Positions 24,104-32,830 of a stretch of 50,691 nucleotides of DNA are shown one piece after another (the stretch's first letter is position 1; each line of letters opens with the position of its first letter). The notes under the pieces are model-generated. The model had not been told where the DNA came from, did no database searches, and worked only from the letters and a program-made list of their open reading frames with translations. A program made the translations under genes and the position numbers. Source of the DNA: Arenimonas sp. (lineage in GTDB: Bacteria > Pseudomonadota > Gammaproteobacteria > Xanthomonadales > Xanthomonadaceae); the NCBI GenBank assembly GCA_026398695.1, contig JAPLSJ010000045.1:1-50691 (forward strand), read 5' to 3'.

Positions 24104-25099
24104 ATGACCCACCCCACCCCCGAAGTATCCCTGGAAGCCCCGCTGGCGCGCATCGCGCCGCTGCGCGCCGCCATCGCCCAGGCCATCGTCGGCCAGGACG
24201 AAGTCGTCGAGCAGCTGCTGATCGGCCTGCTGGCCGGCGGCCACTGCCTGCTCGAGGGCGTGCCCGGACTGGGCAAGACGCTGCTGGTGCGCACGCTGGG
24301 GCAGGCGCTGGAGCTGCAGTTCCGGCGCGAGCAGTTCACGCCCGACCTGATGCCCAGCGACATCCTGGGCACCGAGATCCTCGAGGAGGACCACGGCACC
24401 GGGCACCGCAGCTTCAAGTTCCAGCCCGGGCCGGTGTTCACGAACCTGCTGCTGGCCGACGAACTCAACCGCACGCCGCCCAAGACGCAGGCCGCGCTGC
24501 TCGAGGCCATGCAGGAAAAGACCGTCAGTTACGCCGGCGTCACCCACGAACTGCCGGCGCCGTTCTTCGTTCTCGCCACCCAGAACCCGATCGAGCAGGC
24601 CGGCACCTACCCGCTGCCCGAGGCGCAGCTCGACCGCTTCCTGCTCAACATTCGGGTGGACTACCCCACCGAGGCCGAAGAGCGCGCCATCATCGAACAG
24701 ACCACCGGCGCGAAAACCGCCAAGGTGCCGCAGGTGATGCGCGCCCAGGACGTGCTGGCCCTGCAGGCGCGCGTGCGCGAGGTGCACCTGGGCGCCGACC
24801 TGCTGGACTGGATCACGCGACTGGTGCGCGCCACGCGGCCGCTGCCGGGCGCCTCGGCCGACATCCTGCAGTACGTGAAGTGGGGCGCGGGCCCGCGTGC
24901 CGGCCAGTCGCTGGTGCTGGCATCGAAGGCGCGCGCGCTGCTGCACGGCCGCTACGCCGCCACCCGCGAAGACGTGATGGCGCTGGCCGCGCCGGTGCTG
25001 CGCCACCGCCTGCTGCTGTCGTTCGCGGCCGAGGCGGAACAGAAATCGCCGGACGACGTGGTGGCGGCGCTGCTGCGCAGCGTGCCCCTGGGCGCCTGA
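24104..25099 (+). CDS. MoxR-family AAA+ ATPase
   Basis: 331 residues. Walker A is GVPGLGKT (52-59), Walker B is LLADELNRTPPKTQAALLEAM, sensor 1 lies in FFVLATQNPIEQAGTYPLPEAQ, and the C-terminal lid domain follows. MoxR ATPases act as chaperones that mature or activate partner complexes, usually with DUF58 and von Willebrand A-type proteins coded next door, as is the case here. GAGGAAC precedes ATG 24104, and the next gene is 8 bases downstream. Confidence 0.95.
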   Translation: MTHPTPEVSLEAPLARIAPLRAAIAQAIVGQDEVVEQLLIGLLAGGHCLLEGVPGLGKTLLVRTLGQALELQFRREQFTPDLMPSDILGTEILEEDHGTGHRSFKFQPGPVFTNLLLADELNRTPPKTQAALLEAMQEKTVSYAGVTHELPAPFFVLATQNPIEQAGTYPLPEAQLDRFLLNIRVDYPTEAEERAIIEQTTGAKTAKVPQVMRAQDVLALQARVREVHLGADLLDWITRLVRATRPLPGASADILQYVKWGAGPRAGQSLVLASKARALLHGRYAATREDVMALAAPVLRHRLLLSFAAEAEQKSPDDVVAALLRSVPLGA

Positions 25100-25107
25100 A
25101 ACCAGCG

Positions 25108-26004
25108 ATGTCCGGCCCCGACTTCATCCCCGCCGACGTGCGCGCGCGGCTCAAGGCCCTGCGCCTGCATGGGCGCCGGGCCGCGGGCGGGCATGGCTTC
25201 GGCCAGCACGCCAGCCGCAGCCGGGGCTCGGGCCTGGAGTTCGCGCAGTACCGCGCCTACGAACAGGGCGACGAGCCGCGCCAGGTGGACTGGAAACTCT
25301 ACGCGCGCTCCGACCGCTTCTTCGTGCGCGAAGCCGAGCGCGACAGCCCGCTCACCGCGTGGGTGGTGATCGACGCCACCGCCTCGATGGCGCAGGGCGA
25401 CGAGGCGCGGCCGCGCTGGACGCGGCTCGACGCCGCGCGCGCGCTGGCCGCCTGCGTGTTCGAACTGGCGCTGCGCCAGGGCGACCGTTTTGGTTTGGCG
25501 GTGATCGGCGGTGACGGGCTGCGGATGGTGCCCGCGGGCACCGGCCCGCGCCAGCGCGACCGCTGCCTGCTGGAGCTGCAGGGCCTGCGCGCGCACGGCC
25601 AGTGGCCCGACGAGTCGCGGCTCAGGCCGCTGTGGGAGCGCATCGGCGCCGGGCACCTGGCGGTGCTGGTGAGCGATGACTTCGACGAGGCGGCCGTGGC
25701 CCTGGCCGAGCGCCTGTCCGCCGCGCGCCGAGAGGTGCTGAACGTGCAGGTGCTCACCGCCGAAGAGCGCGACTTCCCCTTCCGCGGCGGCCGCCGCTTC
25801 CGCGACGCCGAATCGGGCGAAGAAAAGCTGAGCGACGCGGCGTCCGCGCGCGCCGACTTCATCGCGGCCTTTGCCGACGCGCGCCGACAGCTCGGCGTGC
25901 GGATGGCGGCCAGCGGCGTGCGCCGCGCCGAATATTTCCTGGATGAAGCGCTGGACCAGCCGCTGCGCCGCCTGTTCGCCCCGCAGGCGGCCGACCGCGC
26001 ATGA
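25108..26004 (+). CDS. DUF58 domain protein, MoxR partner
   Basis: 298 residues. The family signature is clear: GSGLEFAQYRAYEQGDEPR, then VDWKLYARSDRFFVRE. A von Willebrand A-like region follows, with DATASMAQGD in the position of the metal-binding MIDAS motif (a DxTxS form). No membrane segment is seen, so it should be cytosolic and peripheral. DUF58 proteins are thought to be MoxR clients or adaptors. The start ATG 25108 is 8 bases after the MoxR stop; the stop overlaps the next start by 4 bases. Confidence 0.93.
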   Translation: MSGPDFIPADVRARLKALRLHGRRAAGGHGFGQHASRSRGSGLEFAQYRAYEQGDEPRQVDWKLYARSDRFFVREAERDSPLTAWVVIDATASMAQGDEARPRWTRLDAARALAACVFELALRQGDRFGLAVIGGDGLRMVPAGTGPRQRDRCLLELQGLRAHGQWPDESRLRPLWERIGAGHLAVLVSDDFDEAAVALAERLSAARREVLNVQVLTAEERDFPFRGGRRFRDAESGEEKLSDAASARADFIAAFADARRQLGVRMAASGVRRAEYFLDEALDQPLRRLFAPQAADRA

Positions 26005-27200
26005 GCCTGGGCCTGCTGGCACCGCTGGGCCTGGCCGCGCTCGCCGCGCTGGCGCTGCCGCTGCTGGTGCACCTGGCCCGGCGCGAGGAGCAGGTGCCCA
26101 CCGACTTCGCCGCGCTGCGCTGGCTGGCCGCGAAGTTCCGCCCGCGCCAGCGCCTGCGCTTCGAGGAAATCCTGCTGCTGGCGCTGCGCCTGCTTCTGGT
26201 GGCGGCGCTGGCGCTGCTGCTGGCCCAGCCGGTGCTGTTCGGTGGCCGCGGCGATGCCGCGTGGCTGGTGGTGCTGCCCGGCGCCGACATGGGCGATGCA
26301 CCGAGGCTGCCCGAAGGCACGCAGCGCCGCTGGCTGGCGCCGGGCTTCCCACCGATCGAATCACCGATGCCCGCCGCACCGGTCGCCACCGGCAGCCTGC
26401 TGCGCCAGCTCGACGCCGAACTGCCCGCGGCCACGCCGGTGACGGTGCTGGTGACCGCGGACTTCGACGGCGCCGACGGCGCGCGGCCGAAACTCTCGCG
26501 CACGATGGACTGGCGCGTGGTGGCCGGAGCGCCTGCCGCGGCGCCCGCCGCGCCGCGCGGCGAATTCGCGCTGGCCATCCGGCACGCACCGGATCGCGAA
26601 GCCGCCCTGCCCTACCTGCGCGCCGCCGTCGCGGCCTGGCAGGCGGGTCATGAAACGCTACCCGCCGACGCTGAGCCCGGCGACAGCGGCAATGCCACCG
26701 AGGTTGCCGACCTCCTCGACATCGCCGGACTCGACGCCGCCCTGCCGGAGAAAACGCGCCCGCTCGCGTGGCTCGCGCCGGGCGAACTGCCCGCGCCGGT
26801 GCTGGCCTGGATCCACGCCGGCGGTACCGCGCTCATCGAACCGCAGACCGATGGGCCTGCCCAGGACGGCACCGTGGTGTGGCGCGACGCCGCCGGCCAA
26901 CCGCTCGCGCGCGCCGCCGCACTGGGCGCTGGTCGCGTGGTGCAGCTGGCGCAGCCGCTGTCGCCAGCGGCGCTGCCGGCCCTGCTGCAGCCCGACTTCC
27001 CGCAGCGGCTGCGCGAACTGCTTGAACCCGCGGCACCCGCGCCCACGCGCGCCAGCGCCGCGGCCTATGCGCCGATGGCCGGAGGGCCGAGCTTCCCGGA
27101 AACGCCGCGTGAGCTGTCGACGTGGCTGGTGTGGCTGGTGCTGGTGCTGTTCGCGCTTGAGCGCTGGGTCGCCAGCCGCCGCCGCGAGGTTGCCGCGTGA
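26001..27200 (+). CDS. BatA-like membrane protein
   Basis: 399 residues. Residues 1-80 form the N-terminal double-membrane-segment BatA domain (LALPLLVHLARREEQVPTDFAALRWL, then a second helix LLALRLLLVAALALLLAQPVLF). A periplasmic middle part of about 280 residues and one C-terminal helix (LSTWLVWLVLVLFALERWV) follow. It would form the membrane base for the MoxR/DUF58 module. Start and stop both overlap the neighbouring genes by 4 bases, so translation is coupled through the whole block. Confidence 0.87.
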   Translation: MSLGLLAPLGLAALAALALPLLVHLARREEQVPTDFAALRWLAAKFRPRQRLRFEEILLLALRLLLVAALALLLAQPVLFGGRGDAAWLVVLPGADMGDAPRLPEGTQRRWLAPGFPPIESPMPAAPVATGSLLRQLDAELPAATPVTVLVTADFDGADGARPKLSRTMDWRVVAGAPAAAPAAPRGEFALAIRHAPDREAALPYLRAAVAAWQAGHETLPADAEPGDSGNATEVADLLDIAGLDAALPEKTRPLAWLAPGELPAPVLAWIHAGGTALIEPQTDGPAQDGTVVWRDAAGQPLARAAALGAGRVVQLAQPLSPAALPALLQPDFPQRLRELLEPAAPAPTRASAAAYAPMAGGPSFPETPRELSTWLVWLVLVLFALERWVASRRREVAA

Positions 27201-29308
27201 ACCTGCCGCCGATCCTGCAGCGCGCCGCGTCCGCGGCGAGAACCCGCCGCGCCCTGGGCGTGCTGCTGGTCGCGGCGCCATGGCTGCTGGTCGCGATCGC
27301 CCTGGCCTGGCGCCGGCACTTCAGCCTCGACGGGGTGGCGTTGGCCGTGCTCGCGTTCGCCGTCGCCGCCGTGGCCGCCTGGCGCGCCGCGAACACCATC
27401 GACGCGCGCTGGCTGGCGCGCCGCCTCGACCTGCGGCCCGACATGCAGGACAGCGCCGACCTGCTGTTCGCCGAGCCGGCGTCGCTGCAGGGCCTGCAGC
27501 CGCTGCAGCGCGCGCGCCTGCTGCAGCAGCTGGGCACGGGCGCGCCGCCGGACCTGCGGCCCGCGTGGCCGCTGCGCGCGTTCTGGCTCGGCGTGGCGGT
27601 GGCCGCGCCCATGATCGCCGCGATCGTGCTGTGGCCCGGCGCCGCGCCGGCGCCCGCGCCCGCACCGGTGGCCGAAGCCGCCGTCGCGCCCGCCGCCACC
27701 GACATCACGCTGGTCGCCGCGGAACTTTCGATCACGCCGCCCGCGTACACGGGCCTGCCCGAACGCCGCGAGGCCGAACTGTCTGCCAAGGCCCCGGAAA
27801 ACGCGCGCCTCCGCTGGTCGCTGCGCCTGTCGCCGCAGCCCGAAGCGGTCGCACTGGTCTTCCACGACGGCGAGCGCCTGCCGCTGGTGCGCGAAGGCGA
27901 CGACTGGATCGCCACCCGCGTGCTGGCCCATTCAACGCTGTATCGCGTGGTGCCCGAAGGCCCGCTGCCGATGCGCGAAGACCCGCTGCATCGCCTGGAT
28001 GCCATCGCCGACGAGCCGCCGCAGGTGCGCGTGATCACGCCCGAGCGCAGCCTGACGATGGCCACGCCGGGCCAGCGCACGTGGGCCCTGCAGTTCGAAG
28101 CCAGCGACGACTACGGCCTCGGCACCGCACGCCTGGGCCTCACGCTGGCCCAGGGCACGGGCGAACAGGTGACGGTGACCGAGCGCTCGCTGGTGCTCAA
28201 CGGCGAAGGCGACGGCAGGCAGCGCCGCTACGTGCGCAGCCTCGACCTCGCCGCACTGGGCCTGGGCGCCGGCGACGACCTGATCGTGCGGCTGGTAGTG
28301 GGCGACAACCGCGCACCGTCGCCGCAGTCCACGCGCAGCACCAGCCTGATCCTGCGCTTCCCGCCGCCGCCCAGTGCCGAGTCCACCGGCATGGAAGGCC
28401 TGGTGAAAAAAACGCTGCCGGCCTACTTCCGCAGCCAGCGCCAGATCATCATCGACGCCGAGGCGCTGGTGGCCGAGCGCCCGCGCCTGGCCGCCGACAA
28501 GTTCATGCAGCGCTCGGAGGGCCTTGGCATGGACCAGCGCATCCTGCGCATGCGCTACGGCCAGTTCCTGGGCGAAGAAACCGAGGGTGAGCCCGAGCCG
28601 CCGCCGTCCGCCGACGGCGAAGAGCACAGCCTCGACGACGGCCACGACCACGGCAGCGAACCCCCGTCCCCGGTCGGCACGATGCCCAGCGTGCTGGAGG
28701 AATTCGGCCACACCCACGACGACTCCGAAGCGGCCACGCTGCTGGATCCGGAAACGCGCGAGCTGCTGCGCAAGGCGCTCAACGCCATGTGGCTGTCGGA
28801 AGGCGAACTTCGCGGCGGCCAGCCCGCACAGGCGCTGCCGCATGCCTACCGCGCGCTCGGCTTCATCAAGCAGGTGCAGCAGGCCAGCCGCATCTATCTC
28901 GCGCGCGTGGGCCTGGAGCTGCCGCCGATCGACGAAGCGCGGCGCATGACCGGCGACCGTGCCGGCCTGGGCGACCGCCGCACCGGCCTGGTGGCGGCCA
29001 CGCCCCCCGCCTCGCCGGCGCTGGCGCTGTGGCGCGCGCTGGCCGCACCGGGCGACAGCGCCGCCGAGCGCGACGCGTTCGCGACGTGGCTGCGCACGAA
29101 CGAAGCCAGCGTGGATGACGCGCTCGGCCTGGTGGCCGTGATGGATGCGCTGTCGGCCGACCCGGCCTGCGATACCTGCCGCATCGAACTGCGCCGCAAA
29201 CTCTGGCCCCTGCTGGCCACGCCCGCGGCCGCGGCCGCGGCGCGCCCCGCGCCTGATGCGCGCGGCGCGGCCTACCTGGATGCGCTGGCGCGGGAGCGTT
29301 CGCGATGA
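27197..29308 (+). CDS. Large membrane protein, DUF4175-like
   Basis: 703 residues. Two N-terminal helices (about 22-42 and 46-64) and a third near 130-147 precede a long extracytoplasmic part. Its organisation resembles DUF4175-type proteins found with BatA/MoxR genes: an Ig-like segment (AAELSITPPAYTGLPERREAEL), then a helical region with KKTLPAYFRSQRQIIIDAEAL. A His/Asp/Glu-rich stretch (GEEHSLDDGHDHGSEPPS, about 473-492) could bind metal. The final third is Ala-rich and helical. The function is unknown. It overlaps both neighbours by 4 bases. Confidence 0.78.
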   Translation: MNLPPILQRAASAARTRRALGVLLVAAPWLLVAIALAWRRHFSLDGVALAVLAFAVAAVAAWRAANTIDARWLARRLDLRPDMQDSADLLFAEPASLQGLQPLQRARLLQQLGTGAPPDLRPAWPLRAFWLGVAVAAPMIAAIVLWPGAAPAPAPAPVAEAAVAPAATDITLVAAELSITPPAYTGLPERREAELSAKAPENARLRWSLRLSPQPEAVALVFHDGERLPLVREGDDWIATRVLAHSTLYRVVPEGPLPMREDPLHRLDAIADEPPQVRVITPERSLTMATPGQRTWALQFEASDDYGLGTARLGLTLAQGTGEQVTVTERSLVLNGEGDGRQRRYVRSLDLAALGLGAGDDLIVRLVVGDNRAPSPQSTRSTSLILRFPPPPSAESTGMEGLVKKTLPAYFRSQRQIIIDAEALVAERPRLAADKFMQRSEGLGMDQRILRMRYGQFLGEETEGEPEPPPSADGEEHSLDDGHDHGSEPPSPVGTMPSVLEEFGHTHDDSEAATLLDPETRELLRKALNAMWLSEGELRGGQPAQALPHAYRALGFIKQVQQASRIYLARVGLELPPIDEARRMTGDRAGLGDRRTGLVAATPPASPALALWRALAAPGDSAAERDAFATWLRTNEASVDDALGLVAVMDALSADPACDTCRIELRRKLWPLLATPAAAAAARPAPDARGAAYLDALARERSR

Positions 29309-31089
29309 GCCCGTCCCTGCTGCTCGCCGCGCTGCTTGCGGGTGTGGTGCTGGTCGCAAGCGTGCGCCTGTGGCTGCGCGCGCGCGGCGGCCGCGAGCGC
29401 GCCTGGCGCACGGCCGTGCTGCTGGTGGGCCAGGCGGCCAGCGCCGCGCTGCTGTATTTCGCGCTGCTGCCGCCGACGGTGCCCGCGGCGTCGGGCGCGC
29501 TGGTGGTGCTGACGGCGAAGGCCGGCACGCCGCGCGACGTCGCGCCCGGCGACGTGGTGGTGGCGCTGCCCGAAGCCGACGAATCCCCGGGCGCCCAGCG
29601 CGTGCCCGACCTGGGCACCGCGCTGCGCCGCCATCCCGGCGCACGCCCCGTGCGCGTCGTGGGCGAGGGCCTGGTGCCGCGCGACCGCGACGCGGCGCGC
29701 GGCGTACCGCTGTCGTTCACGCCTTCGGCGCTGCCGTCCGCCCTGGTGGAACTCAGCGCACCGACGCAGGCCACCGCCGGCCGCCGCTTCGACGTGCAGG
29801 GCCGCATCGAAGGCGGCGCCGCGGTGTCGGTGGACCTGGTGGATCCGGCCGGGGCCCGCGTGGCGCGCGCGGCGCCGGACCCGCAGGGCCGCTTCGCCCT
29901 GCACGCCACCACCGGCGCGCCCGGCCGCGTGGACTACCGCCTGCAGTGGCGCGACGCCGAAGACGCCGTGCGCGAAGACATCGCCCTGCCGCTGGACGTC
30001 GCCGCCGGCGCGCCGCTGCGCCTGTGGCTGCTGGCCGGCGGACCCAGCCCCGAACTCAAGTACCTGCGCCGCTGGGCCGTGGACGCGGGCCTGGCCCTGC
30101 GCACCCAGGTGAGCGTGGGCGGCGGCGTCGAACTGGGCGATCCGCCGCTGCCGGTGAACGCCGCCACCCTGCGCAACTTCGACGCGGTGGTGCTGGACGA
30201 ACGTGCGTGGCGCAACCTGGGCGCCGGCGGCCGCGCCGCGCTGCGCGAGGCCGCGCGCGAAGGCCTGGGCGTGATGCTGCGGATCACCGGCGACCTGTCG
30301 GCCGGCGACCGCAGCGCGCTGCGCGAGTGGGGCTTCGACCTGGCCAACAGCGACCTGCCGCGCAGCGTGCGCCTGCCCGGCACCGAAACCGCGGACGCCG
30401 CCGCGCGCCGCATCGACGGCAGCGACGAGATCCGCGCCACCGACACCGCCCCCGTGCTGACGCGCCGCCCGCTGGCCGCCACCGCCGCCGACGGCGTGCC
30501 GCTGCTGCGCGACACCCGCGGCGACACGCTGGCGCTGTGGCGCGCGCAAGGCCGCGGCCGCGTGGCGCTGTGGTGGCTGTCCGACAGCTACCGGCTCGCG
30601 CTGTCGGGCCGCAGTGCAGCGTTTGGCGGGCTGTGGGCCGCGAGCCTGGAAACCCTGGCCCGACCGAAGGGCGCCCTGCCGCCCGCGGTGCCGGCCGCCG
30701 CGCGCGTCGACGAGCGCAGCGTGATCTGCGGCCTCGCCGACGACGCCGCGCTGCGCGCGCCCGACGCCAGTGCGATCACGTTCGCGCGCGACGACGCCAC
30801 CGGTTGCGCGGCGTTCTGGCCCACGCAGGCCGGCTGGCATCAACTCACCGCCGGTGAAACCGCGGCCACTTTCCCGGTGCGCGGCGAAAACGAAGCCCCC
30901 GGCCTGCGCGCCTTCGAACGCCGCGAGGCCACGCAGTCACTTGCCGCCAACGCCGCGCCGCTTTCCGGAACCACGCCACCCGAAAGCCCCGGCCCGCGCT
31001 GGCCCTGGCTGCTGTCCTGGCTGCTGCTGTCGGCCGCGCTGTGGTGGTTCGAACGCGCGCGCACGGGGCGCACGCCGGCCTCGGTTTAG
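29305..31089 (+). CDS. Membrane protein with periplasmic amidotransferase-like domain
   Basis: 594 residues, last gene of the operon. Two N-terminal helices, an Ig-like segment (about 150-230), then a Rossmann-like region (about 235-430) that looks like the non-catalytic class I glutamine amidotransferase fold seen in other BatA-associated proteins. A C-terminal helix (WPWLLSWLLLSAALWWF) follows, so both ends are anchored in the inner membrane. No Cys nucleophile of true amidotransferases is evident. Its stop codon shares bases with the stop of the convergent HD-GYP gene (31086-31089). Confidence 0.75.
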   Translation: MSPSLLLAALLAGVVLVASVRLWLRARGGRERAWRTAVLLVGQAASAALLYFALLPPTVPAASGALVVLTAKAGTPRDVAPGDVVVALPEADESPGAQRVPDLGTALRRHPGARPVRVVGEGLVPRDRDAARGVPLSFTPSALPSALVELSAPTQATAGRRFDVQGRIEGGAAVSVDLVDPAGARVARAAPDPQGRFALHATTGAPGRVDYRLQWRDAEDAVREDIALPLDVAAGAPLRLWLLAGGPSPELKYLRRWAVDAGLALRTQVSVGGGVELGDPPLPVNAATLRNFDAVVLDERAWRNLGAGGRAALREAAREGLGVMLRITGDLSAGDRSALREWGFDLANSDLPRSVRLPGTETADAAARRIDGSDEIRATDTAPVLTRRPLAATAADGVPLLRDTRGDTLALWRAQGRGRVALWWLSDSYRLALSGRSAAFGGLWAASLETLARPKGALPPAVPAAARVDERSVICGLADDAALRAPDASAITFARDDATGCAAFWPTQAGWHQLTAGETAATFPVRGENEAPGLRAFERREATQSLAANAAPLSGTTPPESPGPRWPWLLSWLLLSAALWWFERARTGRTPASV

Positions 31090-32705
31090 CCGCGCGCGTC
31101 CATCGCCGCCAGCTCCGCCGCCAACTCGGGCGACACGCCGGGGATGCGGCTCCAGTCGATCACGTCGATCTGCCCGGGCGCCAGGAAGCGGTGCGCGTAC
31201 TCGAGGTACACGCGCTCGCGCAGGAACACGTCGAACAGGTCCGGGTCCACGTGGTGCTCGAGCTTCATGCGGCCCAGGATGGTGAGCGATTCGGTCAGCG
31301 TCTTGCCCAGCTTGTAGGGACGGTCGCTGGCGGTGAGCGCCTCGAAGATGTCGGCCACGCCCATCACGCGGGCCTGCACGCTCATCTGGTCGCGGGTGAG
31401 GCCCTTCGGGTAGCCCTTGCCGTCCATGCGCTCGTGGTGGCCGCCGGCGTATTCGGGCACCTGGGTGAGGTGCGGCGGCCACGGCAGCGCTTCGAGCAGG
31501 CGGATGGTCATCACGATGTGGTGGTTGATGACGTCGCGCTCGGCGGCGGTCAGCGTGCCGCGGCGGATGCACAGGTTTTCCACTTCGTCGGCCGACAGGA
31601 AGGGCTGGTCGCTGCCGTCGGGCGCGCGCCAGCGCTCGCCGGCGATGCGCTGCACCTCGGAGATCTTTGCATCGGCCATGAACTCGCCGCCGGTGTTGCA
31701 GTGGCGGATGAACTCGCGGTCGGCCAGCAGCTGCGCCACGCGCGCCTCGTGGCCGGCGGCATCCAGTTCGCCCCTGAGCCGCGCGATCTCGGCGTCGCGC
31801 AGCAGCACCTCGAAGCGCGTGTCCACCAGCGCCACGCGGTCGAACAGCGTCTGCAGCTTGGTGGCCTTGTCCACCACGTGCACCGGCGTGGTGATCTTGC
31901 CGCAGTCGTGCAGCAGGCCGGCGATCTTGAGCTCGTAGCGGTCCTTTTCGCTCATGCGGAACGAGGCCAGCGGGCCCACTTCCGTGCGCGCGGCGGCCTC
32001 GGCCAGCAGGTTGGTCAGCACCGGCACGCGCTCGCAGTGGCCGCCGGTGTAGGGCGACTTCTCGTCGATGGCGGTGTTGATCAGCTTGATCAGCGCCTCG
32101 AACAGGTTCTCGAGCTGGGTGATCAGGATGCGGTTGTTGAGCGCGATGGCCGCCTGGGAAGCCAGCGATTCCACCAGCTGCTGCTCGGCCTGGCTGAAGG
32201 CGTCCACGTGGCCGGCGGCATTGCGCGAGTTGATCAGCTGCAGCACGCCGATCACGCGGCCGTCGTGGTCCTTCATCGGCACGGTGAGGAAGGACTGCGA
32301 GCGGTAGCCGGTCTTGGCGTCGAAGGCGCGCGTGCCGGAGAAATCGTAGCCCTGCGCGGTGTAGGCGTCGGGGATGTTGACGGTCTTGCCGGTGAGGGCG
32401 GCATGCGCCACCACCATGCCGTGGTTGGGCTGGCCCTGGGCGTCGTGCATGGGCAGCGGCGGGAAGTGGATCGGCGCGCCGCTGCGGCCGCCCATCACGT
32501 AGCCCAGGGTGTGGTTGCGCAGCACCTCGAACACCAGCGTGTCGCCCTGCACCCGGTACAGGGTGCCGCCGTCGGCATGGGCGAATTCGCGCGCCGCTTC
32601 CAGGATGCGTTCGAGCAACGTGGGCAGGTCGCGCTCGTGCGACAGCGCCGCGCCGATGGCGTTGAGGGTTTCGAGGCGGCTGAGGATCTGCTCTTCGCTG
32701 GTCAC
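31086..32705 (-). CDS. GAF-HD-GYP phosphodiesterase-type protein
   Basis: 539 residues from GTG 32705. A GAF sensor domain (about 15-195) is followed by an HD-GYP domain with LLHDCGKITTP (His266, Asp267) and the signature HHERMDGKGYPKGL, the mark of enzymes that cut c-di-GMP to GMP. Between the HD and GYP halves lies an insertion of roughly 100 residues, partly helical and charged (RDAEIARLRGELDAAGHEA), which the standard domain lacks. No membrane segment is seen. An upstream in-frame TTG at 32747 is possible but extends into the spacer. Neither candidate start has a clear ribosome site. Confidence 0.9.
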   Translation of the reverse strand: MTSEEQILSRLETLNAIGAALSHERDLPTLLERILEAAREFAHADGGTLYRVQGDTLVFEVLRNHTLGYVMGGRSGAPIHFPPLPMHDAQGQPNHGMVVAHAALTGKTVNIPDAYTAQGYDFSGTRAFDAKTGYRSQSFLTVPMKDHDGRVIGVLQLINSRNAAGHVDAFSQAEQQLVESLASQAAIALNNRILITQLENLFEALIKLINTAIDEKSPYTGGHCERVPVLTNLLAEAAARTEVGPLASFRMSEKDRYELKIAGLLHDCGKITTPVHVVDKATKLQTLFDRVALVDTRFEVLLRDAEIARLRGELDAAGHEARVAQLLADREFIRHCNTGGEFMADAKISEVQRIAGERWRAPDGSDQPFLSADEVENLCIRRGTLTAAERDVINHHIVMTIRLLEALPWPPHLTQVPEYAGGHHERMDGKGYPKGLTRDQMSVQARVMGVADIFEALTASDRPYKLGKTLTESLTILGRMKLEHHVDPDLFDVFLRERVYLEYAHRFLAPGQIDVIDWSRIPGVSPELAAELAAMDARG

Positions 32706-32796
32706 GGCGGCATCGGCGCGGGGGTGTCCGCGACAAAATGACCCCAAAGCCGCCGCCGCGCAATCGGCCCGGCTGGCCGCGCCGGGCGGGACGCGC

Positions 32797-32802
32797 TAGG
32801 GT
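32797..32802 (+). promoter_or_regulatory. -10 box ahead of the serine hydrolase / borosin gene run
   Basis: TAGGGT would start transcription near 32809. That lies at ATG 32810 (leaderless form) or about 20 bases before ATG 32831, which has CAGGAA as ribosome site. The next clear terminator on this strand is at 39279-39317. Confidence 0.4.
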
Positions 32803-32830
32803 CGGCGCCATGTCCCTGCAGGAATCGCCC

